This document shows, piece by piece, positions 4,899 through 5,697 of a stretch of DNA of 5,697 nucleotides. A model generated the notes under the pieces. It had not been told where the DNA came from. It ran no database searches and saw only the letters and a list, made by a program, of their open reading frames with translations. The stretch's first letter is position 1. Every line of letters begins with the position of its first letter. Where the stretch lies: NCBI GenBank assembly GCA_016742295.1, contig JACVCA010000097.1, forward strand, positions 1-5,697. Direction: 5' to 3'. Both the position numbers and the translations under genes were made by a program. Source of the DNA: Alphaproteobacteria bacterium (lineage in GTDB: Bacteria > Pseudomonadota > Alphaproteobacteria > JAGOMX01).

Positions 4899-5697
4899 TT
4901 AATGCTTTACATCTTTTTTATGGGTTGTAAGTTTCAATATGTGATGAAGAAGCTCAATGATGTCTTCTAAAGCATTAGAATTAACCTTAGAAAAGAAAGC
5001 TAGCGGTATAGCCATTTTAGCAGAAGTATTAATTTCTTCACTCTTACGTACCGCGAAATCTGGCTTCATTAAATCAGCATAAAATTCTCTTAAAGCTGTC
5101 ATTGCTTCCGCAGAACTTGACATCCTATCTTCATATTTATTAGGGATAATTAAAAGTTCGGAAGGTTCAATTTTCATAAATTTATAAAATTTACGTATGT
5201 CTTCTAGAAGAAGTTTTAAACCGTTTAGGCTGTAAGGTTGAGTTTCACACACAACACTAATAAGATCCGAACATGTAATGACATTTCGGTTTAAATTGCT
5301 TATTGTAGGATTGGTATCAAAAATTATGAAGTCATATTTTTCTCTAACAGGCTCCAACACTATTTTAACTCTTTCCTCCCGTCTTGGCATCATATTCAAT
5401 GCCATCTCGATTCTCGTTAATGAAAGATTTGAAGGTAAACAGTCAAGTCCTGAGAATATAGGTTTTATAACATCTTGAATTGCTATTTGATCTTCAATAG
5501 CATCATAAAGAGTAAAATAACTATCTGAATTATTAAACCCAAAAGAAGTAGATAGATGGCCTTGAGGGTCAGTATCTACTGCCAATACATTATAGCCCAT
5601 CATAGCTAAATGAGTGGATATTTGATAACACATACTTGTTTTTCCAACCCCCCCTTTAAAATTATAAAAAGAAATTGTAGGGTGAGTAATAGTGTAG
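4899..5697 (-). CDS. parA: ParA-family partition ATPase, 5' end cut by the window edge
   Basis: Deviant Walker-type ATPase that binds DNA non-specifically and moves ParB-bound DNA. The frame is open to the right edge; 265 codons are visible. In visible numbering the P-loop KGGVGKTS is at 14-21, with the signature lysine first; the A' motif VDTDPQGH is at 40-47; and Walker B FIIFDTNP is at 123-130. The usual ParA C-terminal pattern (SEEINTSAKMAIPLAFF and then a long helix) follows. An ATG at 5631-5633 is not the start, because it lies just after the P-loop and would remove the ATP site. Thirteen residues ending in ISFYNF precede the P-loop, and the true start lies beyond 5697, so it cannot be told whether there is an N-terminal helix-turn-helix (type Ia) or none (type Ib). 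The second Asp-Thr-Asn-Pro position carries Asn where many relatives have Pro. It is followed after 45 bp by parB. The gene suggests a plasmid or an origin-proximal chromosomal locus. Confidence 0.95.
   Translation of the reverse strand, partial: YTITHPTISFYNFKGGVGKTSMCYQISTHLAMMGYNVLAVDTDPQGHLSTSFGFNNSDSYFTLYDAIEDQIAIQDVIKPIFSGLDCLPSNLSLTRIEMALNMMPRREERVKIVLEPVREKYDFIIFDTNPTISNLNRNVITCSDLISVVCETQPYSLNGLKLLLEDIRKFYKFMKIEPSELLIIPNKYEDRMSSSAEAMTALREFYADLMKPDFAVRKSEEINTSAKMAIPLAFFSKVNSNALEDIIELLHHILKLTTHKKDVKH

Noticed and set aside
5278..5478. Plus-strand open frame of 66 codons
   Set aside because: It is antisense to parA, with no motif and no sign of its own ribosome site.
1..5697. CRISPR array, tRNA, rRNA, transposase or integrase
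   Set aside because: No regularly spaced palindromic repeats, cloverleaf-like segments, rRNA signatures or recombinase motifs were found on either strand by eye.

Overview
The window is AT-rich and carries four complete protein genes on the minus strand, a fifth minus-strand gene cut by the right edge, and one gene on the plus strand. The mix suggests a bacterium with a low-GC genome, plausibly a proteobacterium with an intracellular lifestyle (Legionellales-like or Rickettsiales/Holosporales-like). The cues are low GC, an IscS whose N-terminus reads like proteobacterial versions, a three-BON-domain protein and a ParA/ParB pair. That assignment is inference and no single gene proves it.

Left part (1-2690): 1-357 has no recognisable gene. 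A complete IscS-type cysteine desulfurase follows (358-1560, minus). Its catalytic residues are almost co-linear with E. coli IscS, but its C-terminal tail differs and contains a Cys-Ser-Cys motif. Upstream of it lies a cytoplasmic protein made of three BON domains (1706-2371, minus), with a strong ribosome binding site and a reasonable promoter candidate. The two may be co-transcribed.

Middle (2580-3831): a possible tiny plus-strand reading frame (2593-2682), a small secreted protein of unknown function with a clear signal peptide (2691-3029, minus), a gene-free stretch of about 330 bp, and a YbhB/YbcL-type PEBP-family protein (3361-3831, plus).

Right part (3832-5697): a plasmid- or chromosome-partition operon on the minus strand. 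parA enters from beyond the right edge and is followed after 45 bp by parB. Directly 3' of parB, four 18-bp units in phase (3971-4042) run up to the parB stop codon. This iteron-like array is the best candidate here for a partition site (centromere) or replication-associated repeat, and it is the most interesting unexplained structure in the window.

The par genes raise the possibility that the window comes from a plasmid or lies near a chromosomal origin. No replication initiator, transposase, integrase, tRNA, rRNA or CRISPR is visible to settle this. I found no convincing evidence of a wholly new multi-gene system.
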